64,000 nt of DNA. Origin: Synechococcus sp. PCC 7336. Lineage in GTDB: Bacteria; Cyanobacteriota; Cyanobacteriia; Thermostichales; PCC-7336. A program made the position numbers and the translations under genes. The stretch spans positions 1,907,268-1,971,267 of the forward strand of contig NZ_CM001776.1 in NCBI RefSeq assembly GCF_000332275.1. Direction: 5' to 3'. The notes under the pieces were generated by a model, which searched no databases, was not told the DNA's origin, and saw nothing but the letters and a program-made list of their open reading frames with translations. Positions 1 to 12,012 of this stretch are shown here, piece after piece; the stretch's first letter is position 1; every line of letters starts with the position of its first letter.

Positions 1-1342
<1,342 letters not shown>

Positions 1343-1440
1343 ACTTGCTCTCATTGGTGATTCTTACCTGCTCACTTTCGTTCGCAACTACGTTTGGATT
1401 TCTCCTCTCGCAATCGCTCACTAGAGTTTGCTGATGATGA

Positions 1441-1480
1441 CTATGCAGTTTTCAAGGTCCTGGCTGGATTAACATCCAGC
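1441..1480 (-). promoter_or_regulatory. boxB hairpin and boxA antitermination motif in the tRNA-Ala/23S spacer
   Basis: Read on the reverse strand, positions 1480-1463 form a 7-bp hairpin (GCTGGAT, loop GTTA, ATCCAGC). It is followed within a few bases by GACCTTGAAAACTGCATAG at 1459-1441. This is the cyanobacterial boxB/boxA arrangement of the 16S-23S spacer, where Nus factors are recruited to prevent premature termination of the rRNA transcript. The motifs are read directly; the function is known from rRNA operons in general. Confidence 0.85.
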
Positions 1481-1559
1481 AGATGATTGATTGATTGAAT
1501 CCTCAATCTCATCAGTGCTACATGCTCTTCCAATCATTTGATAGTTTAGGGCTTGTTGG

Positions 1560-1632
1560 TGGAGGTAAGCGGACTCGAACCGCTGACCCCCTGCGTGCAA
1601 AGCAGGTGCTCTACCAGCTGAGCTATACCCCC
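1560..1632 (-). tRNA. tRNA-Ala (anticodon TGC)
   Basis: A 73-nt tRNA without encoded CCA. The acceptor arm GGGGGTA pairs with TACCTCC (one G-U), the discriminator base is A, the anticodon loop is TTTGCAC and the T arm carries GGTTCGAGTCC. It lies in the 16S-23S spacer downstream of tRNA-Ile, the standard two-tRNA spacer of most cyanobacteria, and is transcribed with the operon. Confidence 0.98.
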
Positions 1633-1672
1633 GAGCCACTCTCTTTCGAGAGCGAGTGTCTTTGATAAATGG

Positions 1673-1746
<74 letters not shown>

Positions 1747-1769
1747 GTTCCCTTGCCTGCCGTAATCAC

Positions 1770-1901
1770 GACAGATAACTTCAAAAGACTCCGGTTCTTC
1801 CCCGACCGACCTAGGATGACCCTCTACAACTCTCATTTTGGATTCGCTCACTTTTCGCTTAACGCAAACAGCTCGCTCTCGAGTTCGTAGATGGGTAGGT
1901 C
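1770..1901 (-). promoter_or_regulatory. 16S-23S spacer: D1-D1' helix and 3' arm of the 16S processing stem
   Basis: On the reverse strand the spacer starts just after 16S with GACCTA (1901-1896), which pairs with TAGGTC (1813-1808) to close the D1-D1' helix used in cyanobacterial taxonomy. Further on, 1789-1770 reads GTCTTTTGAAGTTATCTGTC. This is complementary to the leader upstream of 16S (3533-3556) except for a 4-nt bulge, so it is the 3' arm of the long stem that is cut to release pre-16S RNA. Confidence 0.75.
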
Positions 1902-1905
1902 TCCC

Positions 1906-3392
<1,487 letters not shown>

Positions 3393-3747
3393 GAGTTACT
3401 CGAACTTTAGTCCTCGAACTTTCAACTTCTCAGTTTGGGCTCGTTCTCTTCATAAACCAGTTATTGGCTCTCTTCTCAACAAAGTTAAGAGTCAATAACC
3501 TCTACTCATTTGTTTGACGAGGTTGTACTTTCGTCTTTTGAAGTTATTTCTCTGTCATGGTTCGGAACGCTCGGAAGCCTTGCTGTGCTTGGCTTTTACA
3601 GACCTCGCAGTCGCTCGCTTCCTTCGAGCGCTTTACTAACATAGCTACACCCTAAACTCACTGTCAACCCCTTGGAGAATTTTTTTGTTGGCTGAAGTTG
3701 CATGAGTAAGGAGAGGCGATGCTTTAGACGCTAGCGACTAAACTCGC
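3393..3747 (-). promoter_or_regulatory. rRNA operon leader and upstream region
   Basis: There is no coding capacity here. Two structures are visible in the leader. Positions 3460-3499 hold an inverted repeat: GTTATTG-x-CTCT pairs with AGAG-x-CAATAAC across a loop of about 16 nt. Positions 3533-3556 are the 5' arm of the 16S processing stem, which pairs with 1770-1789. The promoter should lie around 3560-3700. I did not fix -35/-10 boxes with confidence. Confidence 0.7.
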
Positions 3748-4206
3748 TCAGGGCTCGATCGCGCCTCGGGAAAAACTGGATGTCGTGGGGATTTCGAAGG
3801 TGTCCGAGTCGAGGGACTGCAACAGTTGCTGGAGTTGTTGGCTGGGCTCGGAGTTCGGGGGGCTCGGACTTGGCTGAACTGACGTTGTGGAACGAGTGTT
3901 GGCTGGCGGCTCGGTAGCGAGTCGTAGAAGGCTGGGGGTTGGAGGTGCAGGATTGATAGCGTCGGAGGTATCTGCTGGTGGCGGATTGACCGATCGCGGA
4001 CCGATGTTCTGATTCTGAGGACTGGGGGATTGAGTTTGACGCAAGAGGAAGTTACGAGGTGCAGAGATACGCAGGATGAGGGGAGTCGGTTCTTCACCCC
4101 GATTTGCTTGAGCGTTGGCGGGCATAGGGACGATCGCAGGTGTCGCGAGCATCGCGAGCGGCAATGCAGCGAGAACAACTTTGGATCGCCATTGATAGCA
4201 GTTCAT
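3748..4206 (-). CDS. small secreted proline-rich protein, unknown function
   Basis: A 152-aa protein with a clear Sec signal peptide: basic MNCYQWRSK, a hydrophobic stretch to about residue 27, then the AxA site ANA before QANRGEE. The mature part is rich in Pro, Ser, Thr and Gln and has no domain I recognise, so it is probably a low-complexity periplasmic or envelope protein. It lies 48 bp downstream of the TAXI receptor gene on the same strand, so the two may be co-transcribed. Function unknown. Confidence 0.65.
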   Translation of the reverse strand: MNCYQWRSKVVLAALPLAMLATPAIVPMPANAQANRGEEPTPLILRISAPRNFLLRQTQSPSPQNQNIGPRSVNPPPADTSDAINPAPPTPSLLRLATEPPANTRSTTSVQPSPSPPNSEPSQQLQQLLQSLDSDTFEIPTTSSFSRGAIEP

Positions 4207-4254
4207 GCTCCCCTCCTACTTCTGTCATAGCCAACCTGTTAACCGCCCAACCCT

Positions 4255-5571
4255 TTAATTGAGGAGATTGGGGGACACTGCTGCTTGGGCGCCGGCCTCT
4301 CGAATCATCAATTCGCGATGCCGAATCGAAGTAATAGCCACTCCCCACGGGAATGTGAAAGCCTCGAACGACTCTGAGTTAATCCGATCGAAGTCGAAAT
4401 CTTCAACCACATTCTGCAGAATCTCGAAGAGCTGCATGCGGAGTTCTTCCAGTTGCTCTAAATCTCTGGCGGCATAAATGCGATCGAGCAGAGCGATAAT
4501 CTCCATATTGTACCGATCGGCCCGATTTTTCTGCCGCTGCAGCCAGCGTTGGTGAAACTGCCAGAGACCGGAGACGGTCAATACCCCTAATGAAACTATC
4601 AAGCCGATGGTTTCAGCATAGGTCACTAGAAAATTTGGTTCATCTTGAGTGTAGTACCCTTCTGCTCCGGGGTGGAGGGGAACGCCAAAGCTAGCGTCGG
4701 CAGTTTGAGCTGGGATTGCCGCCGACCCTGCATGGAGGGCAATCAGTTCGCTGCGGTGCTCGTTCAACACCCGCACAATTTCTCGAATCGGCTGCGGATC
4801 GACATCTGCTCGGGCCATCACGATCGCCTGTACGGCTACCGCAGGGGTATCGAGGTTCGGTATAGCCGGATCGCCTCCGTAGGTGCCTCGGGGAAAGATC
4901 TGCTCGCTTAAGAAGGGTTGGGAGATCTGCAATGCCTCCACCTGTCGGATGGGCACGAGCGTGGCTGCACTCGCTTGCAGAAATGCCGATGTTGTTGGAT
5001 TGCCGAGGGCAATCGTTTGCGACAGAGCGTCTACCTCGCCATTCAGGAAGGCAGCACGGGCGTCTGCCGAAGATAAAGCCACATGATCGAGGGTCTCTGG
5101 GGCGAACCCGTAATGGCGAGCGACAAGCCAGAACAGATCGTAAGACCCGCTGCCGACTGGCATGAGGGCAATGCGCTTGCCTCGCAGGTCGGCCAGAGTT
5201 TCAATACCGCTATTGTTGGCCGCGACGATATGCAGCATTTCTGGAAAGAGCGTCGCCACAGCGCGGGCAGATGGGACAGCGGCGGTGTCGCTTTGCACGA
5301 GGGCCAACTGCACTGCCCGCGACTCCAGCATCTGCATGTTTTGCACGGAGCCTTGGGTCGCAATGACTTCAATCTGAATATTGGGCTCGTGCTGGGCCAC
5401 CACTTCAGCCAGGGCTCGGCTAAAGGCGTAATACTGACCCTGGGTGCTTCCTGTCGCAATTTTTAACCGATAGACCTGGCTGCGCTCCAAAACTGCCAGC
5501 ACGCCAAAGGCAATCCCCATCGCCAAACTGGCGACAGCAATCGGCAAAACGATACGGCTCTGCAAAGTCAT
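4255..5571 (-). CDS. TAXI-family (TRAP-associated) solute-binding protein with C-terminal membrane segment
   Basis: A 438-aa protein. An N-terminal membrane anchor (about residues 8-28) is followed by a periplasmic type II binding domain with the TAXI hallmarks TGSTQGQYY near residue 41, the block around ALVQSDTA, and AALMPVGSGSYD-like sequence (read here as IALMPVGSGSYDLFWLV). A second hydrophobic helix (about 320-341) precedes a charged cytoplasmic tail of about 90 residues. TAXI proteins normally hand a substrate to a fused DctQM permease. No permease gene is next to this one, so the binding protein is an orphan or serves a sensory role through its tail. The substrate cannot be inferred. 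Confidence 0.85.
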   Translation of the reverse strand: MTLQSRIVLPIAVASLAMGIAFGVLAVLERSQVYRLKIATGSTQGQYYAFSRALAEVVAQHEPNIQIEVIATQGSVQNMQMLESRAVQLALVQSDTAAVPSARAVATLFPEMLHIVAANNSGIETLADLRGKRIALMPVGSGSYDLFWLVARHYGFAPETLDHVALSSADARAAFLNGEVDALSQTIALGNPTTSAFLQASAATLVPIRQVEALQISQPFLSEQIFPRGTYGGDPAIPNLDTPAVAVQAIVMARADVDPQPIREIVRVLNEHRSELIALHAGSAAIPAQTADASFGVPLHPGAEGYYTQDEPNFLVTYAETIGLIVSLGVLTVSGLWQFHQRWLQRQKNRADRYNMEIIALLDRIYAARDLEQLEELRMQLFEILQNVVEDFDFDRINSESFEAFTFPWGVAITSIRHRELMIREAGAQAAVSPNLLN

Positions 5572-6001
5572 GGGCGAACTTCAGAAATAGCGGTGGTAAG
5601 TGTCAAGAAATGCAAACATTCTGGCAAAAATTTACCTCGACTCTAGGCAGGTCGATGGGCTTCGTCAAGTCGAGTGAATTCCTCGTGCAGCCTGATGTAT
5701 GGATGCAACTGCTATGGATGCATTGGCAATATCGGGACACAGTTGAAGCAGAACTCGCGCCAGATCCAGATGGAGTTGCGATCGCATCAGCGAGGGTATC
5801 GCTTGTCGATGTATAGCTCGGCCTTCTGTAGGGGATATGCAGCAAGAGGGCTGCAGACTGACTCGGGCTTGGCTAGACTCGAAATCGAGTGCTTCTGGAG
5901 AAAAGCTTGCCTTCGTGCAATGGTTCGAGCGAAGCAGATGCGAGACGGGATACCGACATCGGTAGTGTCAATCAGCGTAGGGATTGAGAGGCGATCGCTC
6001 T
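5572..6001. other. intergenic region between divergent genes
   Basis: About 430 bp between the divergently transcribed TAXI gene and the coiled-coil gene. It must hold both promoters. Short open frames occur on both strands but show no recognisable protein. The motif TGGATGCA recurs at about 5700-5725 (TGGATGCAACTGCTATGGATGCA). Nothing else is supportable. Confidence 0.5.
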
Positions 6002-6685
6002 ATGCGTCAGTGGATCGACCGATTGCTGGGGGGGAGGATTGGGCCACCCCCCCCTTCGAATGCGGCGGCAAAGGTGCGCGAAAGCCAGCGGGCGATCGCG
6101 GCGGCGGCGGCATCCTATCGCAACCTCAAACAGTCTGTCGCGCAACTGCATCGCGCCGCTCGAGATCAGGCGGCAGCTTACGAACAGGCAGCTCAATACT
6201 ATGTGGATAGGGCGCGCGAGATGCAAACCTGCGAGCGGGAAATAGATCGAGTGCTGCAGTTGGGCGATCGAGCAGCGGCAAAAACCGTCATGGCCCGCCT
6301 GCGCCAACTGGACGAGCAATTGCCGCAGTTGAAACAAATGGTAGAGACCGCAGAACGCCAAGTGGATGCCGTGCGTCAAACCCTCGATCTCCAGCAGAGC
6401 AAATTGACTGCGTGGCACAAGCAATTACAGCAGCTCAGGCACCTACATGCCTTCAATCGGGCAGAAGCGGCTCGGCTGGATAGTCAATCAGCACTACAGG
6501 CAGCCTGCGAGCAGTTCGATACGGCTCGCGCCACCCTCGATCGCCACCAACTGGAACTGCAGGCGATCGAGCAATTGAGTCGGGATAAAACCGCTTGGCT
6601 CGAAACTCAGCTAGAGCAACTGGAAATCGCGCGAGCACTCGAACTCCGCCAACAATTACCAAGGAATGAAGCGACCGGCTCCTAA
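6002..6685 (+). CDS. coiled-coil protein, PspA/IM30-like architecture
   Basis: A 227-aa protein starting MRQWIDRLLGGRIGPPPP. A short amphipathic N-terminus is followed by almost continuous heptad-rich helix, with Ala, Gln, Leu, Glu and Arg dominating residues 25-220. The layout (amphipathic tip plus long hairpin of coiled coils, about 225 aa) resembles PspA/IM30 (Vipp1) membrane-remodelling proteins, but I see no diagnostic signature, so this is an architectural analogy. ATG 6002 is preferred over the in-frame TTG at 5984. It lies 137 bp upstream of the polymer export gene on the same strand. Confidence 0.65.
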   Translation: MRQWIDRLLGGRIGPPPPSNAAAKVRESQRAIAAAAASYRNLKQSVAQLHRAARDQAAAYEQAAQYYVDRAREMQTCEREIDRVLQLGDRAAAKTVMARLRQLDEQLPQLKQMVETAERQVDAVRQTLDLQQSKLTAWHKQLQQLRHLHAFNRAEAARLDSQSALQAACEQFDTARATLDRHQLELQAIEQLSRDKTAWLETQLEQLEIARALELRQQLPRNEATGS

Positions 6686-6822
6686 CTGATTCCCGAGATG
6701 TGTATTCGAGCAGGATGGCCTGTCCCCTAGGAAAGGCAGTAACATCATTAACAAATCCGTCTCAATGTCCCGAGCGGGCTGAGGGAGGGTGAGGAGTGAA
6801 AGAGTGCTAGGAGCAAACAGTC

Positions 6823-8022
6823 GTGAGTAGTCAAAAGGCGCGATCGCCTGCCACAACCGCACAACGCTGCATTGCATCCTTGCTGGCAGGGACGCTGACT
6901 GCGATAGCAACGGGATGGACCAGTGCTCCATCCGCCCAGACAACCACAGATCTCCTTCCGGCGGTGCCGGTGGAATCGGCAGAACCTGCGGGTATCGGTC
7001 CGCCCCTGAGCGATCCTGGGAACGGCCTGCCGACAACGGGGGACGAGCTAGGGATAATTCCTAGGCTGGATGTGGAGGTGGAACCAGATGTGGGGCTCTT
7101 TCGGCTCGGACCTGGAGACAACATCAGCATAAATATCTTTAACGTGCCGGAGTTTAGCGGTCCGCAGCAGATTTTGGTGGATGGCACTGTCACCTTAGCT
7201 TTATTGGGAAGTGTTTCGCTGCAGGGCCTGACACTGGCTGAAGCCTCTGACAAACTTGCTTCCCGCTACTCGGCTTTTCTCAACAATCCAATTGTCAATG
7301 TCATTCTGACCGCTCCCCGTCCGACTCGCGTGAATGCGATCGGCGAAATCGAGCGGCCCGGTCCCTATGTATTGGAAACAGTTCCTTTGGCACCGAAGGT
7401 GACGGCCTTGTTACAGACAGCAGGAGGAGTGACAGGTCAAGCAGATATCCGCAACATTCAGGTGCGGCGGCCCCTGAACGATGGCGGCGAGCAACTGTTC
7501 GATGTCAACTTGTGGGATTTGATCTCGGCAGGGGATGACTCGTCCGATATCGTGCTGCTGGATGGGGATACGATTTTTGTGCCCACAGCCGTGGATGTGC
7601 CGGACGACGAGGTGTTTGCCATTAACGGATCGACCTTGGCACCCGCTCAAATCAATGTGCGGGTGATGGGGGAAGTGCGGTCTCCAGGAGGGTTAACCCT
7701 ACCTGCCAACACTCCTCTCAATCAGGCAATTTTTGCCGCAGGAGGTTTTTTACCCCCCAGAGCCAATCAAAATACTGTTGGCATTTTGCGGTTGGATCCG
7801 AACGGCACCGTCTCTCGCTTAGAGATACCCATCGATATTCTGGCGAGTGTGAACGACGAGTCCAATCCCACACTGCAAAATTCGGATGTGGTGATTGTGG
7901 GCAAGTCTGGCTTGGCACTCTTTACGGATGGATTGGCAACGCTATCGTCGCCGTTCCAACCCGTGCTGACCATTTTCGGTACCGTTCGAAGCATCCAAGA
8001 AACATTCGATGAAGATAACTGA
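6823..8022 (+). CDS. polysaccharide export protein (Wza/KpsD-type, SLBB domains)
   Basis: A 399-aa secreted protein. The signal sequence has hydrophobic residues about 17-30 and likely cleavage at APSAQ. A disordered linker follows, then the poly-export domain from FRLGPGDNISINIFNVPEFSG (about residue 93). Next are two SLBB folds, around VNAIGEIERPGPYVL and VRVMGEVRSPGGLTL. This family forms the outer-membrane channel for exopolysaccharide or capsule in Wzy/ABC systems. There is no lipobox, common in cyanobacterial members. The start is GTG with TAGGAG nine bases upstream. Genes for an outer-membrane barrel and a TPR protein follow on the same strand, suggesting a dedicated export unit. Confidence 0.88.
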   Translation: MSSQKARSPATTAQRCIASLLAGTLTAIATGWTSAPSAQTTTDLLPAVPVESAEPAGIGPPLSDPGNGLPTTGDELGIIPRLDVEVEPDVGLFRLGPGDNISINIFNVPEFSGPQQILVDGTVTLALLGSVSLQGLTLAEASDKLASRYSAFLNNPIVNVILTAPRPTRVNAIGEIERPGPYVLETVPLAPKVTALLQTAGGVTGQADIRNIQVRRPLNDGGEQLFDVNLWDLISAGDDSSDIVLLDGDTIFVPTAVDVPDDEVFAINGSTLAPAQINVRVMGEVRSPGGLTLPANTPLNQAIFAAGGFLPPRANQNTVGILRLDPNGTVSRLEIPIDILASVNDESNPTLQNSDVVIVGKSGLALFTDGLATLSSPFQPVLTIFGTVRSIQETFDEDN

Positions 8023-8237
8023 GCTGTTCTGAGGCGATCGCGAGGTTTTGCCAAGCTTTCGAACAGCACATACAGTGGGCTTTAGCCAGGATCGTCGGGT
8101 TTTGGCTGGCTGCTCGATTGGGCGACTGAGGCACACTAGGGCTTGTCAGCCAGAGGAAGAGCAATATGCTGCTGCGAGTGATGGTGAGGTTCTGTAAATC
8201 GATGGGATAAGCGATTGAGGAACTGAGGTGTGTTGAG

Positions 8238-10499
8238 GTGGATGTCCGCAATAAGATGGGCGATCGCAAGGTTGGAGGACACTGGGGATGGGGACTGGCG
8301 ATTGTATCGTTAGGCTCTATGTCTGCTAATGCCAGCGAATTACCGACAGTAGAGGGGGGAGAGCAGCTCGGAATATGGGCACAAGTGCCCGCCGAACGAC
8401 CTGCAGGAGCTTTGGCGGGCGATCGCGCGGATTCGCTATCGAATACTGGCACCGCTGCCGATTTACAAACCAGTACGCAGCTATTACAGCCCACTCCGTT
8501 TTTCGGCACACTGGATGCGGCTGATATTGTTGCCCCTTTACAGTTAGACAGTCTGGTGCCCTTTCCAGAATTTGCAGATCTACTCGAAGCAACCGAGAAC
8601 TTTATTTTTGCCGACTTTCGCACCAACAATTTTTCGCCACTGGAGCGGCCCCCCTATCGATTATTTGGCTTCGAGACGGGCAGTACGCTGCAACAAAACG
8701 AGCTGGTCTTGAGGGCGGGCCTTAAAGTCTTTGACGATTGCGAAGACCGCGATCGCAGTTGCGACCTGCACTTCGGAGCTGACTACGGAGCCCTCGATAC
8801 GGTTCAGCTCAGCTTCGATATCGCCACCCACGAGGATATCGAATTCCCCGATCTCGTGGGCGCTGGGTCGGAATTGGGGCTGACCTACGAAAGCGTTTCG
8901 GCTCAGGTGAAATGGCAGGCTTATGCCAATGATTTCATCAGTTTTGCACCTGTGGTAGGAGTGGAATTCGGTCTCGGACGAGACGTTGCTTTTTCTCCGG
9001 GGGGCACCTCCAGCCGGGTGGAGGCGGAGGCTCGAGCTCCATTCGCCAGCGTGGCACTGCCCGCAAGCTTGCAGTTGGGAGATCTCGCCCGCTTCCATTT
9101 CAATCCGCAAGTGAGCTTCTTTCCCGAAACTCTCGCAGCCAGTGGCGACCTAGCTGATTTGCAGGACGTGGGAATTGGGTTGGATGGCGATCGCCTAGAT
9201 TATTTCGGTACGGTTGTGGGTTTCGGGGTAGGGCTCGATATCGCGCTCAATTCCTTTTTAAAAGTAGCTGCCGATTACACCGTCATTGTGAGTGGCGAGA
9301 ACTCTGCCGACAATGGCGATGACTCGCTGTTCGTTGCCCGTCCTGTCTTCCACGCAGGCGTTCGTTGGACCCCCAATAGCCGCACAGCCCTAGATATATT
9401 TCTGACCAATCGGTTTGGCCCAACCACTGCTGCACCGTCCAACTTACTGGTACAGCCAGATAACGAGACGATCGTCGGGGTGGAGTTTTCCTATTTGCCT
9501 GACTTCGGTCAAAATTATCCGCTCGAAAATCGCAATCGCTACCCCGAACCCTCGGTCTATTTAGCCAACGCCACTGGCTTGCCGAGTGCCACCTTGCCCA
9601 TCGATAGCGTGCTGTACGAGGTGGTAGGTGGGACTCCTGGCCGCGTTGCGCCCACAGTGAGATATGGCCTGTTGGACGATCTAGAGATTGCCGCCAATTT
9701 TTCCAGCAATGGAACGGACCAATTCGAGCAGCAGGGAAGTCTGTTCTTCCGATATGCCCTTCTGCCCGATCGCGGCGAAAATCCTCTCGAGGGTACCAGG
9801 GGGATTACAGCAGCACTGACGGCAGGGCTAGAAGACTTTTTCGGCGATCCAGCCATAGGGGTTTATGGCGAGATCCCGATTACCTTACCCCTCTTTAACG
9901 ATCGAGTGGATATCGTGGTGACGCCGCAGACCTCGCTCCCCGTACAGGCGGGCAGCGGCGATTCGGCAGCCTTCGATACCGTGGCTGGGGTAGAGGCGGG
10001 TTTAGCTTGGCGGGTGGCGAAGAGTACTCAGCTATTTGGCAGCGGTACAGCGATCGTACAAGGGGACAATCAGCTAGAAAGTGGGTCTGCGAGGGGAAGT
10101 TTCGCCAGTTTTGACGGACGCGCCATCCTCTATTCGGTTGGGGTGAGACAATTGTTCCCCACCGCAAATACGCTATATGCCCTGGATCTCTTCTTTACCA
10201 ATAGTGCTGGGGAGTATGGCTTGCAGGGGCTGACGGCGCTGCCGGATGGAGACACTCGGGTGGGGGCACGAGTGAGCATTCTGAACGGCCTGCCCACCCG
10301 CACGTCCCCTCCGAGAGAAGATCTCGAACGTTCGGCAGTCCCTAGCGAATTTGAAGTCGAGCCCGACTCGACAGAGGGCGATCGCCAGCAGGAAATCGAG
10401 CCCGACTTCGAAAATAGCGAGGACAATGGAGCTTTCCAAACCAATATCTCCCCCGAACCCAGTACCCACGCGGAGGTCAAGGATGGCCACTTTAAATAG
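8238..10499 (+). CDS. predicted outer-membrane beta-barrel protein of the export cluster
   Basis: A 753-aa protein. The N-terminus has a signal-like segment (WGWGLAIVSLGSMSANA). The rest alternates short amphipathic strands with turns, as in barrels: aromatic-rich strands such as VDYTVIVSGENS-like and FFRYALLPD, with Asp/Gly/Asn turns. Two strand-rich halves can be seen (about 90-440 and 440-690). The tail of about 60 residues is acidic (repeated EVEPDSTEG/EIEPDFEN). I do not recognise the family; YjbH- or Wzi-like roles in polymer export are possible. GTG 8238 is preferred because GAGGTG lies eight bases upstream. Its 3' end overlaps the TPR gene by 17 bp. Confidence 0.72.
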   Translation: MDVRNKMGDRKVGGHWGWGLAIVSLGSMSANASELPTVEGGEQLGIWAQVPAERPAGALAGDRADSLSNTGTAADLQTSTQLLQPTPFFGTLDAADIVAPLQLDSLVPFPEFADLLEATENFIFADFRTNNFSPLERPPYRLFGFETGSTLQQNELVLRAGLKVFDDCEDRDRSCDLHFGADYGALDTVQLSFDIATHEDIEFPDLVGAGSELGLTYESVSAQVKWQAYANDFISFAPVVGVEFGLGRDVAFSPGGTSSRVEAEARAPFASVALPASLQLGDLARFHFNPQVSFFPETLAASGDLADLQDVGIGLDGDRLDYFGTVVGFGVGLDIALNSFLKVAADYTVIVSGENSADNGDDSLFVARPVFHAGVRWTPNSRTALDIFLTNRFGPTTAAPSNLLVQPDNETIVGVEFSYLPDFGQNYPLENRNRYPEPSVYLANATGLPSATLPIDSVLYEVVGGTPGRVAPTVRYGLLDDLEIAANFSSNGTDQFEQQGSLFFRYALLPDRGENPLEGTRGITAALTAGLEDFFGDPAIGVYGEIPITLPLFNDRVDIVVTPQTSLPVQAGSGDSAAFDTVAGVEAGLAWRVAKSTQLFGSGTAIVQGDNQLESGSARGSFASFDGRAILYSVGVRQLFPTANTLYALDLFFTNSAGEYGLQGLTALPDGDTRVGARVSILNGLPTRTSPPREDLERSAVPSEFEVEPDSTEGDRQQEIEPDFENSEDNGAFQTNISPEPSTHAEVKDGHFK

Positions 10500-11973
10500 T
10501 CAGGGGGCGATGCGATCGCAGACAGATACCTGCACTTCAGTCGAGGGCGATTGGCAAGTTCGTGTCGCCCGGACAGCCATCGGGAGTCTCCTGGCGATCG
10601 CCATCTGGACAGTTCATCCCCTAGCCGCCACCGCACAAGCCTCGCTCCCCCAAATTTTGCAGGAGGCAGTGGAGGCGGCAGCGGCAGAAGACTGGCAGAC
10701 AGCGGTCGGGCTCTACCGACGGGCAATTGAAATATCCCCAGAGCAAGCATCGCTGTATAACAACTTGGGGGTGGCGCTACGACAGGTGGGGGATGTACCC
10801 GCTGCGGTTGCCGCCTACCGTCAAGCATTGGAGCTCGACCCCAATTTTGCACAGGCTTACGGGAATTTGACGGTGCTGCTGGCGATCGAGCAGCGCTGGT
10901 CGGAGGCTCTGGACGTGCTCGCACAGGCCCAACAGGTGGGGGTGACCGATCCGCAGCTCAATCTGTATCGCGGTTTGGTATTCGAAAAATTCCAGCGCTG
11001 GCAGGACTCGGCTGCAGCCTATGGCATGTATTTGCGATCGGACTCCAGTGCATTGGTCAGCTACCGAGCGGCGATCGCCAACTGGCAGGCGGGCAACGGA
11101 CGGGAAGCCATTCGCCTGTTCGAACGGGCCGCCAGCCTCGATCCGGCGTTTGGACTCTATGTATCTGAAGCGGGCTTGGCCCTAGCCAAAACGGGGGGCA
11201 ATCGCTCGGCCATCCAACTGCTGGGCCGACTGCCCGAGACTTGGGCAAACCCCACCGATTTTGTCGTGCTGGCCCGCATTGCCACCGAGCTGGATATGCT
11301 CGATCTGGCGGAAGCATCCCTGCGGCGAGCTTTTTTATTGCAGGAGCGCAATGCGGACAATTTAGCAGACAGCGCAGCTCCTCCGGCAATATGGACCGTC
11401 GATGCGGGTGCGATCGCCGCTGAGCAGGGCAATTTGGATGAGGCGATCGCTCAATTCCAAGCGGCGGCAGAACAGGCTCGTGGAAACCCCGTCACCTCTA
11501 CCGCCACTCGCCCCCTTACCCTCTTCGATGTGATTGAATCCTCTGGCGAAACCGAAGTCGCAGACCCAGACAATCAGGCACTCGCGCTCGCCTCGGCCAA
11601 CCTAGCCGAAACCTATCTTCGACAGGATCGCTACGCGCTAGCCCTGAGCGCCGGTCAAGCCGCTGTGGAAGCGGCCCCCAGCCTGCCGGTGACCCATAAC
11701 AACTTCGGAGCTGCCTTACTCGCCGTAGGAAGCCTCTCTAAAGCCCTCGACAGTTTCTATCGAGCCCTAGAGCTGAATCCGCAATACTGGCAAGCCCAGC
11801 GCAATCTCGCCCTCACCTACGCTCATTTGGGCGATCGCGATCGCGCCAATAGCTACCTCAAACAGGCGATGGACAACGCCCCCACGCTGGCAACCGTTCG
11901 ACAACTCAATGAAGAGCTGATAAATCTCCAGAGGCTTCAACTGCCCGAGCCCTTACAAGAAGTAGACCGTTAA
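10483..11973 (+). CDS. secreted tetratricopeptide-repeat (TPR) protein
   Basis: About 496 aa. After a long N-region and a hydrophobic signal segment (IGSLLAIAIWTVHPLAATAQA) come TPR units: one set from about residue 50 (AVGLYRRAIEISPEQASLYNNLGVALRQ and following repeats) and another near the C-terminus (THNNFGAALLAVGSLSKALDSFYRALELNPQ and following). These repeats mediate protein contacts. With the export protein and barrel upstream, it probably scaffolds the envelope complex. ATG 10483 (GAGGTC seven bases upstream) is chosen; a longer frame opens earlier but lies inside the barrel gene. The 17-bp overlap indicates translational coupling. Confidence 0.8.
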   Translation: MATLNSQGAMRSQTDTCTSVEGDWQVRVARTAIGSLLAIAIWTVHPLAATAQASLPQILQEAVEAAAAEDWQTAVGLYRRAIEISPEQASLYNNLGVALRQVGDVPAAVAAYRQALELDPNFAQAYGNLTVLLAIEQRWSEALDVLAQAQQVGVTDPQLNLYRGLVFEKFQRWQDSAAAYGMYLRSDSSALVSYRAAIANWQAGNGREAIRLFERAASLDPAFGLYVSEAGLALAKTGGNRSAIQLLGRLPETWANPTDFVVLARIATELDMLDLAEASLRRAFLLQERNADNLADSAAPPAIWTVDAGAIAAEQGNLDEAIAQFQAAAEQARGNPVTSTATRPLTLFDVIESSGETEVADPDNQALALASANLAETYLRQDRYALALSAGQAAVEAAPSLPVTHNNFGAALLAVGSLSKALDSFYRALELNPQYWQAQRNLALTYAHLGDRDRANSYLKQAMDNAPTLATVRQLNEELINLQRLQLPEPLQEVDR

Positions 11974-12012
11974 GCCGAAATACTCCCGGCAGGTTTGAAG
12001 GTAGGGATCTCG

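Noticed and set aside
5674-6210. Open frame on the plus strand overlapping the coiled-coil gene
   Set aside because: Cys/Arg/Trp-rich translation, starts in non-coding DNA and overlaps the better-supported gene in another frame.
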